Source of the DNA: JBBSEX01 sp038239345
GTDB taxonomy: Bacteria > Acidobacteriota > Terriglobia > Bryobacterales > Bryobacteraceae
Direction: 5' to 3'
NCBI GenBank assembly: GCA_038239345.1
Contig: JBBSEX010000011.1
Location: 62,001 to 126,000 of the forward strand
Length of the DNA stretch: 64,000 bases
Shown here: in pieces, positions 1 to 8,522 of the stretch
Layout of the letters: the number at the start of each line of letters is the position of its first letter
Position numbering within the stretch: the stretch's first letter is position 1
Notes under the pieces: generated by a model
The model's database searches: none
The model's input: the letters and a program-made list of their open reading frames with translations, nothing else
What the model was told of the DNA's origin: nothing
Position numbers and translations under genes: made by a program

Positions 1-1
1 A

Positions 2-196
2 AAGGGCTTGGGCGGATTTGGTCACAAAAAGAAAGATCAGGAGCCGGCACAGCCTCAGAATGACGCGCCCGGCGTTTTGATGGAAATGACGACGGAATTT
101 TCGAACTTTTCGTCAGGCGCGGTGGATCTTTCGAAGTTTGAGGTTCCGGTTGGTTTTAGGCTTGTGAAATCGGAAATGAACCGCAAACGGCGGTGA
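2..196 (+). CDS. C-terminal end of a protein cut by the window edge
   Basis: The reading frame is open from the first base and ends at TGA 194-196, so only the last ~64 residues are present. The visible part has a Gly/Lys-rich linker (GFGHKKKD), a Pro/Gln stretch, then a motif of the form MEMTTEFSNFSSGAVDLSKF followed by VPVGFRLV. This ending resembles the tail of secreted acidobacterial proteins of the DUF4412 type, in which a final strand reads like VPAGFK. That family link is from memory of the pattern and is weak. The true start lies outside the window, so the apparent TTG at position 8 should not be taken as a start. It is on the same strand as the next receptor gene, 165 bases away. Confidence 0.5.
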   Translation, partial: KGLGGFGHKKKDQEPAQPQNDAPGVLMEMTTEFSNFSSGAVDLSKFEVPVGFRLVKSEMNRKRR

Positions 197-214
197 CGTT
201 GGGTGTCGGCAAAT

Positions 215-229
215 GGGTGTCAGACACCT
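215..229. repeat. Palindromic repeat, copy 1 (GGTGTCAGACACC core)
   Basis: The bases at 216-228 read GGTGTCAGACACC, a palindrome around a central A. A second copy with longer arms (GAGGTGTCAGACACCTC) lies at 7394-7410. Both are intergenic and both are followed by a CT-rich stretch. The two copies bracket the block holding two TonB-receptor-like genes and the IS remnant. Confidence 0.7.
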
Positions 230-289
230 CTGCCACTATATTTCAGCTTCATGCGGCTGGTGGCTTCCAAAATTTGGCACCTCGACTAA

Positions 290-317
290 TTGCGTGTGTC
301 ATACCGCATTCACGCAA
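290..317. promoter_or_regulatory. Inverted repeat upstream of the first TonB receptor-like gene
   Basis: TTGCGTG at 290-296 and CACGCAA at 311-317 are perfect inverted arms separated by 14 bases, 45 bases before the ATG of the receptor gene. It could be an operator or part of the leader transcript. No clear -35/-10 pair could be assigned, so the role is inferred from position only. Confidence 0.25.
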
Positions 318-361
318 ATGCACTATTGCTAAAACAAATCTAGGTCAAGATCGGAATTGAC

Positions 362-3300
362 ATGTCAAAACTGTACCGAATCATTCTTGTGGCAGTGCTA
401 TGCTCATCTTCAGCCTTCTCTCAGAGTCAACTCGGGACCGGTTCGATCAACGGGCAGGTGGTCGACCCGAGTAATCAATCGGTGGCGGGTGCCGCTGTGA
501 CCGTCCGGAATGCGGATACAAAGCTGACACGCACTGCGGAATCGAGTTCCACCGGTTCTTTCTCCGTGCTGGTACTGCCGATCGGAACCTATCTGGTCAC
601 AGTGACTCATGCGGGGTTCCGCACGTTGGAGCAAACGGGCGTGTCGGTCAGCGTGGGTGCCTCCGCAACGGTCATCGCGAAGCTGGAAATTGGATCCATT
701 GCCGATTCCGTCACCGTTTCGGATTCCATCCTCATCGACACCACCAAGACCACCGAAGCCGACCTGGTGGACCGCAAGCAGATTCAGGATCTGCCGATCA
801 ATGGCCGCCGTGTGGATCAATTTGCGCTGCTCTCCCCCGGCGTCACCCGCGACGGGCGATTCGGCCTGCTTTCCTTCCACGGCGCCTCCGGCAACTTTAA
901 CAATTACCTGATCGAAGGGAATGACGACAATCAAGCGTACTTCTCCGAACCGCGCGGCCGCACGCGCATCGCTTCGAGCGTCTCCGCCAACGCGGTACAG
1001 GAATTTCAGGTTGGCAAAGGCGCGTTTTCCGCGGAGTTCGGGCGCGCTTCCGGCGGCAGCATCAACACTGTGATCCGTTCCGGCGGCAACCAGGTTCATG
1101 GAGACGAGTTCTACTATTACCGCGACCAGAATTTCCAGGCGCGTGACCCGCTGGCTTCCATCCGCCCCGACGAAAGAAGGCAGCAGTTCGGCGGTTCCCT
1201 CAGCGGCCCGGTGTTGAAAGACAAGCTGTTTTACTTCGTGAACTACGACCAGCAACTGCGCGATTTTCCCATCCTGATTGAAGATTTGAACGGGGTGCTC
1301 GGCTCGGGCCAGCCGACGCTTGCGGCAAACGCGACTCAGGCGCAGCAGGACCAATACGCCAAAGATCTGAACGCTTTCCAGGCGGGTTCCGCCTTCCTGA
1401 AGTCCAAATTTCCAAACGGAGCGCCAGGCAACACGCAGACGCGAAATCTGAATCAGTATCTGGGCCTGTTCAAGGTGGATTACTTCCTGAGCCCCTCGAA
1501 TACGATTTCCGTCTTCTATAATCATCTGACTTCCACGGGCATCCGCGCGATCCAATCGCCGCTGGTGCTGCCGAACGTGGGCCGCAACGGGACTGACGAC
1601 GTGCACGTGGACAGCTTGAACGCCCGGCTCACCAGCACTTTCGGCGGTTCGCGCGTGAACGAATTCCGCTTCCAGTACGGCAAGGATTTCGAGTTTGAAT
1701 TCGCCGACCAGCCACCGCCGCAGACCACGATCAACTTCGGCGGCAACCCGTTCTCCTTCGGGCGCGCGACGTTCCTGGAACGCCCGGCCTACCCCGACGA
1801 ACGGCGTTATCAATTCATAGACAATTATTCATGGACACTCCGCAATCACACCTTTAAGTTCGGCGGCGAAGTGAACCGGGTACACGACGGCGTCGACAAT
1901 CCGGGGCTGTTCGGAGGCCAGTATTCCTATGCGAGCGCGCTTGCGATCGGCCGCGATCTGGTTGACCCGACCGCCCGCAATTACACCACCTACAGCCAGA
2001 ATTTCGGTGTCTCCGGCATTCCTTTCGCCACCGTGGATACCGCTTTGTTCGCGCAGGATCAATGGAAGATCGCCCGTCGCGTTACGCTGAACTACGGCTT
2101 GCGTTATGACTATCAATTCGTTCCGTCTCCCGTGAATCCAAATCCGGCGATTCCTCAGTCGCTTAACATTCCGTCGGATAAAGCGGCGTTCGGGCCGCGG
2201 GCGGGCGCGGCGTGGGATATCGCAGGCAACGGTAAGACCGTCCTGCGGGGCGGCTATGCGCTGTATTATGCGCGCACACCGAACGGCCTGATTGAAAACG
2301 CTCTGGCCCAGACAGGTTTGAGCGATCCGATGAAGGTGCTGATCGCGCTCAGCTTCCAGCCCAGCGACCCGGCGGCACCGCTTTACCCGAACATCCTCCC
2401 CTCCATACCCGCTTCAGCGCAGGGTTCGGGTTCCGCGTTCCGTCTGGATTCTTCTTTCCGGCAGGCGCGCATTCAGGATTTCAATATCGCGGTGGAGCGT
2501 CAGCTCGGTAAGAGCATGGTGTTTACCGGGAGTTTCATTCATACTTACGGCGACCGCCTGGAGACAAGTTTCGATTCCAACCTGCCCACGCCGCAATTCA
2601 CGCGGGTGTATCAGTTGCCGAATGGCTCCACATTCACGGTTCCGTTCGATGCGGGAGTCATTCGCACCGCGGCGGGCGTAAACCAAACTAATAATCTATC
2701 GCGCCCAAATCCGAATTTCGGGTCCCTCACGGTAGCCAATTCGCTGGGCAAGAGCTGGTACAACGCGATGTTTCTGGAAGTGAAGAAACGCTTCTCGGCG
2801 GGGTGGCAGTTCAGCGCCGGTTACACGCTGGCCAAGGCGGAGAGCCTGACGGGTGGCGGTGCCGATGGCGGTGGCTCAGGCGTGGAAGGCGCGTTCGGCG
2901 GCGGTTCCTTTGCCGACCAATTCAACCTGGGCAACAACCGCGGCACCGCTTCCACCGATCAACGTCACAGGTTGGTGGTCAACGGCGTCTGGGAGCCCCG
3001 GCTTGCAGGCGGCGGTGCAACGAAAATCGTGAACGGTACGCGCTTCAGCTCTATCTTCAGCGCGGAATCCGGGCGCCCGATTTCGGCGATTTTGAATATC
3101 CCGTCTCTGCCCTTTTTAGCGACCGATGGCAACACCTATAACGGCTACGGCGGACTGCGCGGGCAGGGCGGCGGCAGCGATCGCAATCAGCTGCCTACGA
3201 TTGAGCGGAACAGCACTTACGGAGACGCGAACTATCGCATCGATCTGCGGGTAGCTCGCGATTTTCGCATCCGCGAACGGTTTACGTTGGAAGTGATCGG

Positions 3301-3508
3301 CGAGGCGTTCAACTTGTTCAACCGATCGAACTTCAACGGCTACTTCAATACGATCTATACCGCGGGGGCAACCACGAACACCACACCGCTGAGCACGCCG
3401 GTTCTGCTCTCGGCAGCCACGAACTTCAGTGTTGCGAATAACGATGGCTCCGCGCCGGATGGCACGAACGCACGACGGCTACAAATTTCGCTGCGTTTGC
3501 ATTTTTAA
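362..3508 (+). CDS. TonB-dependent receptor-like protein with carboxypeptidase regulatory domain
   Basis: This 1048-residue protein probably sits in the outer membrane and may import or bind large substrates such as glycans or peptides; the substrate cannot be read from sequence. A signal peptide covers about residues 1-20 (ends SSAFS). Residues ~25-110 form a carboxypeptidase regulatory-like beta sandwich (INGQVVDPSNQSVAGA start). A plug-like region follows (IQDLPINGR near residue 140, and SAEFGRASGGSINTVIRSGG near 225). The rest is a long beta-barrel with many aromatic alternating strands and a final Phe (RLHF) typical of barrel insertion signals. This Oar-like architecture is heavily expanded in Solibacter-type acidobacteria. 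No TonB partner genes are nearby. The ATG start follows the only good signal peptide. Confidence 0.85.
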   Translation: MSKLYRIILVAVLCSSSAFSQSQLGTGSINGQVVDPSNQSVAGAAVTVRNADTKLTRTAESSSTGSFSVLVLPIGTYLVTVTHAGFRTLEQTGVSVSVGASATVIAKLEIGSIADSVTVSDSILIDTTKTTEADLVDRKQIQDLPINGRRVDQFALLSPGVTRDGRFGLLSFHGASGNFNNYLIEGNDDNQAYFSEPRGRTRIASSVSANAVQEFQVGKGAFSAEFGRASGGSINTVIRSGGNQVHGDEFYYYRDQNFQARDPLASIRPDERRQQFGGSLSGPVLKDKLFYFVNYDQQLRDFPILIEDLNGVLGSGQPTLAANATQAQQDQYAKDLNAFQAGSAFLKSKFPNGAPGNTQTRNLNQYLGLFKVDYFLSPSNTISVFYNHLTSTGIRAIQSPLVLPNVGRNGTDDVHVDSLNARLTSTFGGSRVNEFRFQYGKDFEFEFADQPPPQTTINFGGNPFSFGRATFLERPAYPDERRYQFIDNYSWTLRNHTFKFGGEVNRVHDGVDNPGLFGGQYSYASALAIGRDLVDPTARNYTTYSQNFGVSGIPFATVDTALFAQDQWKIARRVTLNYGLRYDYQFVPSPVNPNPAIPQSLNIPSDKAAFGPRAGAAWDIAGNGKTVLRGGYALYYARTPNGLIENALAQTGLSDPMKVLIALSFQPSDPAAPLYPNILPSIPASAQGSGSAFRLDSSFRQARIQDFNIAVERQLGKSMVFTGSFIHTYGDRLETSFDSNLPTPQFTRVYQLPNGSTFTVPFDAGVIRTAAGVNQTNNLSRPNPNFGSLTVANSLGKSWYNAMFLEVKKRFSAGWQFSAGYTLAKAESLTGGGADGGGSGVEGAFGGGSFADQFNLGNNRGTASTDQRHRLVVNGVWEPRLAGGGATKIVNGTRFSSIFSAESGRPISAILNIPSLPFLATDGNTYNGYGGLRGQGGGSDRNQLPTIERNSTYGDANYRIDLRVARDFRIRERFTLEVIGEAFNLFNRSNFNGYFNTIYTAGATTNTTPLSTPVLLSAATNFSVANNDGSAPDGTNARRLQISLRLHF

Positions 3509-3530
3509 AACTCGCGCGCCGCGAAGAGGC

Positions 3531-3553
3531 ATCCGAGCATAGCGCGCTCGGAT
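3531..3553 (+). terminator. Hairpin after the first receptor gene, possible terminator
   Basis: ATCCGAGC (3531-3538) and GCTCGGAT (3546-3553) form an 8-bp stem with a 7-base loop, 23 bases after the receptor stop codon. The following bases are ATGTTATTCGTT, so the U-tract is weak. Confidence 0.4.
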
Positions 3554-3720
3554 ATGTTATTCGTTACGGATATTCGTCGCTTGCAGGGCGTCAAAGCGGC
3601 CTTTTGTGAACCAAAACAGCACGTTCGGCCCTAGCTTATGCAATTTCGACCTTACCCGACCAGTCGTGGATCCCGCAACTTCCGTGGATGGTCGGCTACG
3701 GAACGGCATTACCTGGCCTT

Positions 3721-3810
3721 CATGAAATCTCCCCTCATTGCCAAAATGACACGACGTGCGCTCGTCAGCGGGATGCTCGGCGCGTTGGAGGTGACGGCTA
3801 AATCGCGCAA
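3721..3810 (+). pseudogene. Possible truncated start of an exported protein next to the IS remnant
   Basis: From ATG 3721 the frame reads MKSPLIAKMTRRALVSGMLG, which looks like the beginning of a twin-arginine-type leader (two Arg then a hydrophobic stretch). The frame then runs directly into the IS3-like remnant at about 3811 and has no further recognisable content. It may be a gene start that the element cut off. There is no convincing ribosome binding site, so this is a weak call; the same bases read on the other strand are simply the extension of the decayed transposase frame. Confidence 0.25.
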
Positions 3811-4201
3811 GGTTCCTGCGGATCGCGGCAGCTTTAATAGCGGTTGATCCAGCGCCTGATCCCTACCAGCCCGCAAGCGCGGTTTTCGCTCAGCGCGTAC
3901 GTTTGACGAATGCCGCGCACCAACTCGCGCAGCGCAGCGGGCTTCAGGCTTTTCTGACAGCACTTCCTGCAAAATGTGCTTGTCTAAGCTCAGGTCCGCT
4001 ACCAACCCCTTCAGCTTGCGGTTCTGTTCGCGCAATTGCCGCAGTTCGCGTAGCTCGTTTAGTCCAAGACCCGCATAGCGCCGCTTCCAACTGTAAAAGC
4101 CTGCGGAGAGACACCCAATCTTCTCTTCGCTGTGCCCTTTCCGTGGCATCGGTTCTCCTCTCCCTACCGCCCAGAGAACCACACCCCGGCAAAACCATCA
4201 A
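3811..4201 (-). mobile_element. Decayed IS3-family insertion sequence (orfA and start of orfB)
   Basis: On the minus strand, from ATG 4149, the frame gives MPRKGHSEEKI and then FYSWKRRYAGLGLNELRELR, NRKLKGLVADLSLDKHILQE, which is the characteristic OrfA of the IS407/IS2-like group of IS3 elements. About 25 residues of the usual helix-turn-helix region between EEKI and FYSWKRR are missing, an in-frame deletion. The adjacent frame carries the start of OrfB (LKPAALRELVRGIRQTYALS, then NRACGLVGIRRW), stopped by TAA at the NRY position and lost after a RDPQEP-like segment. No DDE catalytic domain remains, so it cannot transpose. Exact terminal repeats were not identified; the right end may lie close to 4201. 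Confidence 0.85.
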
Positions 4202-4239
4202 CTTTCCACTTGTCTCATTTTCGAGTTTTGGGTCAGGTA

Positions 4240-4253
4240 TTTGACCCCCATTA
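4240..4253. repeat. Direct repeat copy 1, TTTGACCCCCATTA
   Basis: These 14 bases recur exactly at 7427-7440 in the same orientation. The two copies sit just outside the two ends of the second receptor gene (4264-7254). Confidence 0.7.
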
Positions 4254-4263
4254 AATGGATGCC

Positions 4264-7254
4264 CTAGAACGTGACCCGCACGCCGACTTGACCTTGCCGT
4301 GGTCCGCCGAAGCGATCCGTGCCTGGGGAATTCAACGGAATGCCAGCGGTGTTGGTAGCGTAGAAATATCCGGTCGTGGGGTTGGCGGTAGCGGTGGGCT
4401 TTCCGAAAAAGCTATCTCCATCGCCATTGAAGGTCTTGTTGTTCGCCCTCGTCAGGTTATATCCCTCGATCGACAAACCCAGCCGCAGGCGTTCGCCAAT
4501 CCTGAATTCTTTGATCAGCCGCATATCCCAATCGAAGAAACTCTCATACCGGGTGGAGGCGCGCGACACCAGGATGCCGTTAATCACGGGACGGTCGTTG
4601 TCCTTGTTGCCGTCGTTATTCAGGTCGGTTCCCAGTACGTAGCGGCCCGGCGATCCTGTATGCGCCAAGAGCAAGCTGCTGATGGTAAATCCGCGGCCCA
4701 GGTCATACACGACATTCATGTTGCCGCTATGGCGGATGTCGTTCTTAGCGTACGCCGCGTCGCCATTGAGGTTAAATACATTCAATTCATACTGCCGATT
4801 GAAATCGCGCTCGTTGGAATCGTCGTCGCGGTTTACGGCGTAGGTGTAGTTGAGGCCGAACTGGAGCCGCCGGCTCATTCTTCGTTGCACACTGACGTAG
4901 CCGCCGTTGTAACTCGAATGTCCAATCGATTTATTCACGTTGAATTGTCCAATCGTAGTGTCGGGCCGAGCGACGGAGGGCTTGATAGCCTTTCCTGTCG
5001 AGTCCAGATAGATGCCCTGGCCGGTGGCGGCATTGTACCCGGAGGCTTGAATCAGATTCCCTTTGCTGTCAAAAGTGGGATAGGCAACGTAGCCATTCGA
5101 AAGAACTGCCGGCGCGAACAGGTTTGTATCGACGCGGCGCTGCAGAGCCCATGTCGAATTGCGCACAAAACCGATGGTGACCGTCATGTTCCGGTCAATC
5201 TGCTGTTCCACGGCAATCGAGACTTGGCCGGAACGCGGATTTCGAAAGCTTCGATCAAAAGAATAGATGGCGTTGTTCGCCAGCACCAGGCCCGCCGGAA
5301 CCGATGTCAGGGGATTGGGGATCGTCAAATAGTTGATGACCTTGGCGTCCGCCTGGCTATCGAGAACAACCGTATTAAAGCCGTTGTCGGTGAAGACACG
5401 CTGCATCAAGTATCCAGGAGTACGAGAGTCGAAAAGCCCTCCGGATAATCGAACCACCGTCTTGCCCTTACCGGCGAAATCATAGACGATTCCAAGCCGC
5501 GGCTGCCACATTTTCAGATCGTTCGGAATTTGGCCGTTAAGCGGATACTGGGGATTCGCGGGAGGTTGCGGATTGATCTGGCTTTCCCAGCGCAGACCGG
5601 CGGTTAACGTCAGGTCTGGCCGGAGTTTTATTGTGTCGGTAAAGAACAGAGCGAAGTCCTTTTGTGTCTGCTCAAACAGGCCCTGTTTTCCGTTCGCGGC
5701 AACCGTCTGTTGATACCGCGAATTTTTGGTTTTGTCGCCGCCCAGCGCCGCCAGGTAGTCGGAAAGAGTACTAAAGCTGTAATCCCCGCCATAATTCTTT
5801 TCGCGTTGCTGGCGCTCTGGGCTGAAGTTCAAATCCACACCAAGCCGGATGTTGTGAATGCCGCGGGTCCAACTTAGATTATCGAGGAGCTGGTATCTGG
5901 TGGCGTCGTAAATGTATGTGCCACTCGAGCTACCACCGAGCGTGCCGAAATCCGTGATGTCGATCTGCGCTAGCGGACTAACGGGTGTCTGGGTGCGATT
6001 ATCGTAAACCCATTGTCCACGCACTTCATTGAGGAGGGTGGGGGACAAAACGGTGGTTACCCCTGCCTTGACGCCTTGGCTGGCCCGGTCAAGAGTTGTA
6101 TTGTTCGTCGACGCAGAGTTCGTCTGACCGCTGGAGCCGCCAAAATTGAGACCGGCCTGAGCGGCGTAGGTGTATTGGAGGTTGATTGTATTTCCCTTGT
6201 TCAACTGATAATCGAGGCGGCCAAAAGCGACCAAGGGATTATTTTTCTGATCAAAACTGCCCTGCTGAGCGAGAATACTTTGGGGGACGACAACGTTCCC
6301 GGTGGGTGGATCGAACTTTACTGTGTAGGGAATACTGACGAGATTTTTTTCGACGGCGCCAAAGAAGAAAAGCTTGTCGCGCATGATGGGTCCGCCGAGT
6401 GAACCGCCGAACTGATGCTGAGAATTGCTACTGCTGTCGTTACCGAAGGCATCGGGCGAGGTCATGGCGCCATTGCGATTCTGATAAAATCCCGCTCCAT
6501 GATAGGCGTTCGTGCCAGACTTTGTGACGACATTCAGATAGCCCGAGTTGGTACGGCCAACCTCGGCTGAGGCGCCATTCAACACGATCTGAAACTCCCG
6601 CACCGCAAGCTGCGGAAAGAAGAACGCCGATTCATTCGGTCCGCCACCGCGCGGTCCGCCCTGCAGTGGATCGTTGAAGTCGACACCATCTATCGCAATG
6701 TTCGAATTGATCGACCGTTGCCCATTGACGACGATCCCAAAGCGGCTGCCCTCCTGCGTGACGTTCGGCGATAATTGAACAAATTCGGTGAAGTTGCGAC
6801 CCCGAATGGGGAGGTCCTGGATAGCCCTTGCGTTGATGTTGATGCTGTTGGACGCGTCTGTGAGGTTGACGATCTGCGTTTCCGCAATTACCGTAACCTC
6901 GGCATTCAAAGCCGCTACCTGTAGAGTGAGGTTGACACTCTTTGTTTCACCCACCACTAGCGGCAGATCCTCCACGACGGCAGTTCCGAAGCCGGCAGCC
7001 GAAGCCTCAATGCGATAGATACCAACGGGCAGAGCACCCAGGCGAAATTGGCCTTCACGATTCGTGCTAGCCGTGCGCACGAGCCCGGTTTGGGTTTCGC
7101 GAGCCTTGATGCTTGCGCTTGCCATGGCTTGGCCAGCGGAGTCGAGAATATTGCCTTCAATCGCCGCCCGACCGGACTCCGATTGCGCCAGCAATGCGGC
7201 GGGAATAAAGCACACGAGTATCGACAACAACTGAATCGGTCGGCTGAATTTCAC
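4264..7254 (-). CDS. TonB-dependent receptor-like protein with carboxypeptidase regulatory domain (second copy)
   Basis: This 996-residue protein has the same plan as the receptor at 362-3508. A signal peptide ends near residue 23 (PAALLAQ), a carboxypeptidase regulatory-like domain spans roughly 30-120 (IEGNILDSAGQAMASASIKA), a plug-like part contains IQDLPIRGRNFTEFVQLSPN and EVGRTNSGYLNVVTKSGTN, and a long barrel ends in Phe (VGVRVTF). It belongs in the outer membrane; the ligand is unknown. It is only distantly similar to the first copy, so this is not a recent tandem duplication. It is transcribed away from thiE. The short direct repeats immediately outside both ends make it possible that this gene arrived as a unit. 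Confidence 0.85.
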   Translation of the reverse strand: MKFSRPIQLLSILVCFIPAALLAQSESGRAAIEGNILDSAGQAMASASIKARETQTGLVRTASTNREGQFRLGALPVGIYRIEASAAGFGTAVVEDLPLVVGETKSVNLTLQVAALNAEVTVIAETQIVNLTDASNSININARAIQDLPIRGRNFTEFVQLSPNVTQEGSRFGIVVNGQRSINSNIAIDGVDFNDPLQGGPRGGGPNESAFFFPQLAVREFQIVLNGASAEVGRTNSGYLNVVTKSGTNAYHGAGFYQNRNGAMTSPDAFGNDSSSNSQHQFGGSLGGPIMRDKLFFFGAVEKNLVSIPYTVKFDPPTGNVVVPQSILAQQGSFDQKNNPLVAFGRLDYQLNKGNTINLQYTYAAQAGLNFGGSSGQTNSASTNNTTLDRASQGVKAGVTTVLSPTLLNEVRGQWVYDNRTQTPVSPLAQIDITDFGTLGGSSSGTYIYDATRYQLLDNLSWTRGIHNIRLGVDLNFSPERQQREKNYGGDYSFSTLSDYLAALGGDKTKNSRYQQTVAANGKQGLFEQTQKDFALFFTDTIKLRPDLTLTAGLRWESQINPQPPANPQYPLNGQIPNDLKMWQPRLGIVYDFAGKGKTVVRLSGGLFDSRTPGYLMQRVFTDNGFNTVVLDSQADAKVINYLTIPNPLTSVPAGLVLANNAIYSFDRSFRNPRSGQVSIAVEQQIDRNMTVTIGFVRNSTWALQRRVDTNLFAPAVLSNGYVAYPTFDSKGNLIQASGYNAATGQGIYLDSTGKAIKPSVARPDTTIGQFNVNKSIGHSSYNGGYVSVQRRMSRRLQFGLNYTYAVNRDDDSNERDFNRQYELNVFNLNGDAAYAKNDIRHSGNMNVVYDLGRGFTISSLLLAHTGSPGRYVLGTDLNNDGNKDNDRPVINGILVSRASTRYESFFDWDMRLIKEFRIGERLRLGLSIEGYNLTRANNKTFNGDGDSFFGKPTATANPTTGYFYATNTAGIPLNSPGTDRFGGPRQGQVGVRVTF

Positions 7255-7393
7255 GGAAATGCTCCTGAGAACGGATCGGTCTTAGTAAAAGATAATAGCG
7301 AGTGAAAATTACATTACCTTTTCGATTGGGTGACTGCATGGTAAATTCCGAGGAGCTGCCGGAGATGGGATTCGCGAACCAGAGGTGAACTAC

Positions 7394-7410
7394 GAGGTGT
7401 CAGACACCTC
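7394..7410. repeat. Palindromic repeat, copy 2 (GAGGTGTCAGACACCTC)
   Basis: This is a perfect palindrome of two 8-base arms around a central A. It shares its 13-base core with 216-228. It lies in the gap between the divergent receptor gene and thiE. Confidence 0.7.
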
Positions 7411-7426
7411 TACCCCCGTTTCGGTC

Positions 7427-7440
7427 TTTGACCCCCATTA
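7427..7440. repeat. Direct repeat copy 2, TTTGACCCCCATTA
   Basis: Identical to 4240-4253. It ends 13 bases before the first codon that can be assigned to thiE. Confidence 0.7.
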
Positions 7441-7453
7441 GTATACTTAAAGA

Positions 7454-8077
7454 CTGACTCTCCCTCGCTTTTACCCGATCCTGGATACCGGCGCGTTCGC
7501 CGAAATTGTAGCGGCGGCGCAGGCGATTCTCGATGGCGGCGCGAAAATCCTGCAACTTCGGCACAAGGGATATTTCACCCGCCCCGTATTCGAAAACATC
7601 CGAGAAGTCAGCCAATTGTGCGCCGAATCGGGCACGCAATTCGTCATCAATGACCGAGCCGACATCGCTCTTTTACTGACCTCCGCTCTCCACGTGGGCC
7701 AGGAAGACCTTCCGCCGGCCGATGCAAGGCGAATTCTTGGCGATGATCGCCTGGTGGGCTTATCCACACACAATGAGACCGAACTTGTCGCGGCAGCCAT
7801 GGAACCGGTCGACTATCTGGCGCTTGGTCCGATTTTCGCCACGGGCTCAAAACTCAATCCTGACCCGGTTGTCGGCCTAGAAGAACTTCGCCGTCTTCGC
7901 TTGCTCACGCCGCGCCCGCTGGTCGCTATCGGTGGAATTAACCGGGCTAACGCAACGGCAGTTTTAGCCGCCGGTGCCGACTCGGTCGCCGTCATCGGTG
8001 ATCTTAACGTCTCCCTCAGTGAGCTGCGTCAGCGCGTCGAAGAATGGATAAGGCTTACTGCTTCACCTTTAACGTAA
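7454..8077 (+). CDS. thiE: Thiamine-phosphate synthase ThiE, non-standard start
   Basis: ThiE joins HMP pyrophosphate and the thiazole phosphate carboxylate to give thiamine phosphate in the cytosol. The frame shows the family signatures in order: LPRFYPILD at the N-terminus, QLRHK, INDRADIALLL, HVGQEDL, GLSTHN, DYLALGPIFATGSK, the phosphate-binding VAIGGI and DSVAVIGDL. Full length is ~207 residues, normal for the family, only if translation begins near CTG 7454. An in-frame TAA sits at 7448-7450, there is no ATG, GTG or TTG before TTG 7616, and starting at 7616 would remove the first quarter of the TIM barrel including QLRHK. A TATACT box at 7442-7447 would put a transcript start close to the CTG, so a leaderless message is possible. 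No other thi genes are nearby. The 3' end overlaps the convergent cupin gene by 23 bases. Confidence 0.8.
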   Translation: MTLPRFYPILDTGAFAEIVAAAQAILDGGAKILQLRHKGYFTRPVFENIREVSQLCAESGTQFVINDRADIALLLTSALHVGQEDLPPADARRILGDDRLVGLSTHNETELVAAAMEPVDYLALGPIFATGSKLNPDPVVGLEELRRLRLLTPRPLVAIGGINRANATAVLAAGADSVAVIGDLNVSLSELRQRVEEWIRLTASPLT

Positions 8078-8513
8078 AGTAAGTCACTTGCTTGCCCGGC
8101 GCAACAATCAACTGGTGAGGCATTCCGGCGGGAATCCGCACGATGTCGCCGACCGCCAGATCCTCGGTCTTGCCGCCTTTAATGGTGGCGCCCCGCCGCT
8201 CGCCCAGCGATATTGTTTTCGCATCTACGATGGTCCCTCCAAGAATCAGCTTGGCTTCGCCAATTTCGATAACGAAGAGATCGACCATCGTCGCGTGCTG
8301 TTCGGCGTCTCCCGATCCTTCGCGATGCGCGACCATCGCCACGTGGTTGCCGTAATCGGCGAGCTGTTGGCTCGCGACCTTCTTCTCATTAATTTTCGGC
8401 GCCAGTGTCTTGCGGAAATCTTTGAAGTCCTTCGCGGTCCAGTGCGTATAGTCGTCGGCGGCTACGGCAGCTAGCGGGGCCAGCAGGATAACAACCCATC
8501 GCAATCGATTCAT
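8055..8513 (-). CDS. Secreted single-domain cupin protein
   Basis: A 152-residue protein with an N-terminal signal peptide (NRLRWVVILLAPLAAVAA) and one small cupin domain. The second cupin motif is visible as VGDIVRIPAGMPHQ with its metal-binding His; the first motif is less clear (HATMVDLFVIEIGEAKLILGG). The substrate is unknown and it may act in the periplasm. The ATG at 8513 is chosen because AAAGG precedes it at good distance; a GTG two codons earlier is possible. It follows the GH172 gene by only a few bases in the same direction, so the two are probably one transcript. Confidence 0.75.
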   Translation of the reverse strand: MNRLRWVVILLAPLAAVAADDYTHWTAKDFKDFRKTLAPKINEKKVASQQLADYGNHVAMVAHREGSGDAEQHATMVDLFVIEIGEAKLILGGTIVDAKTISLGERRGATIKGGKTEDLAVGDIVRIPAGMPHQLIVAPGKQVTYFTLKVKQ

Positions 8514-8522
8514 CTTCACCTT

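Noticed and set aside
410..1813. Long minus-strand ORF of 467 codons opposite the first TonB receptor-like gene.
   Set aside because: It is the mirror of a well-supported receptor frame, has no recognisable protein features and is rich in residues expected from antisense reading of such a gene.
4255..5448. Plus-strand ORF of 397 codons opposite the second receptor.
   Set aside because: It is an antisense shadow of the 996-residue receptor frame; the composition (Ile/Val/Arg-rich with no domain) is as expected for a shadow.
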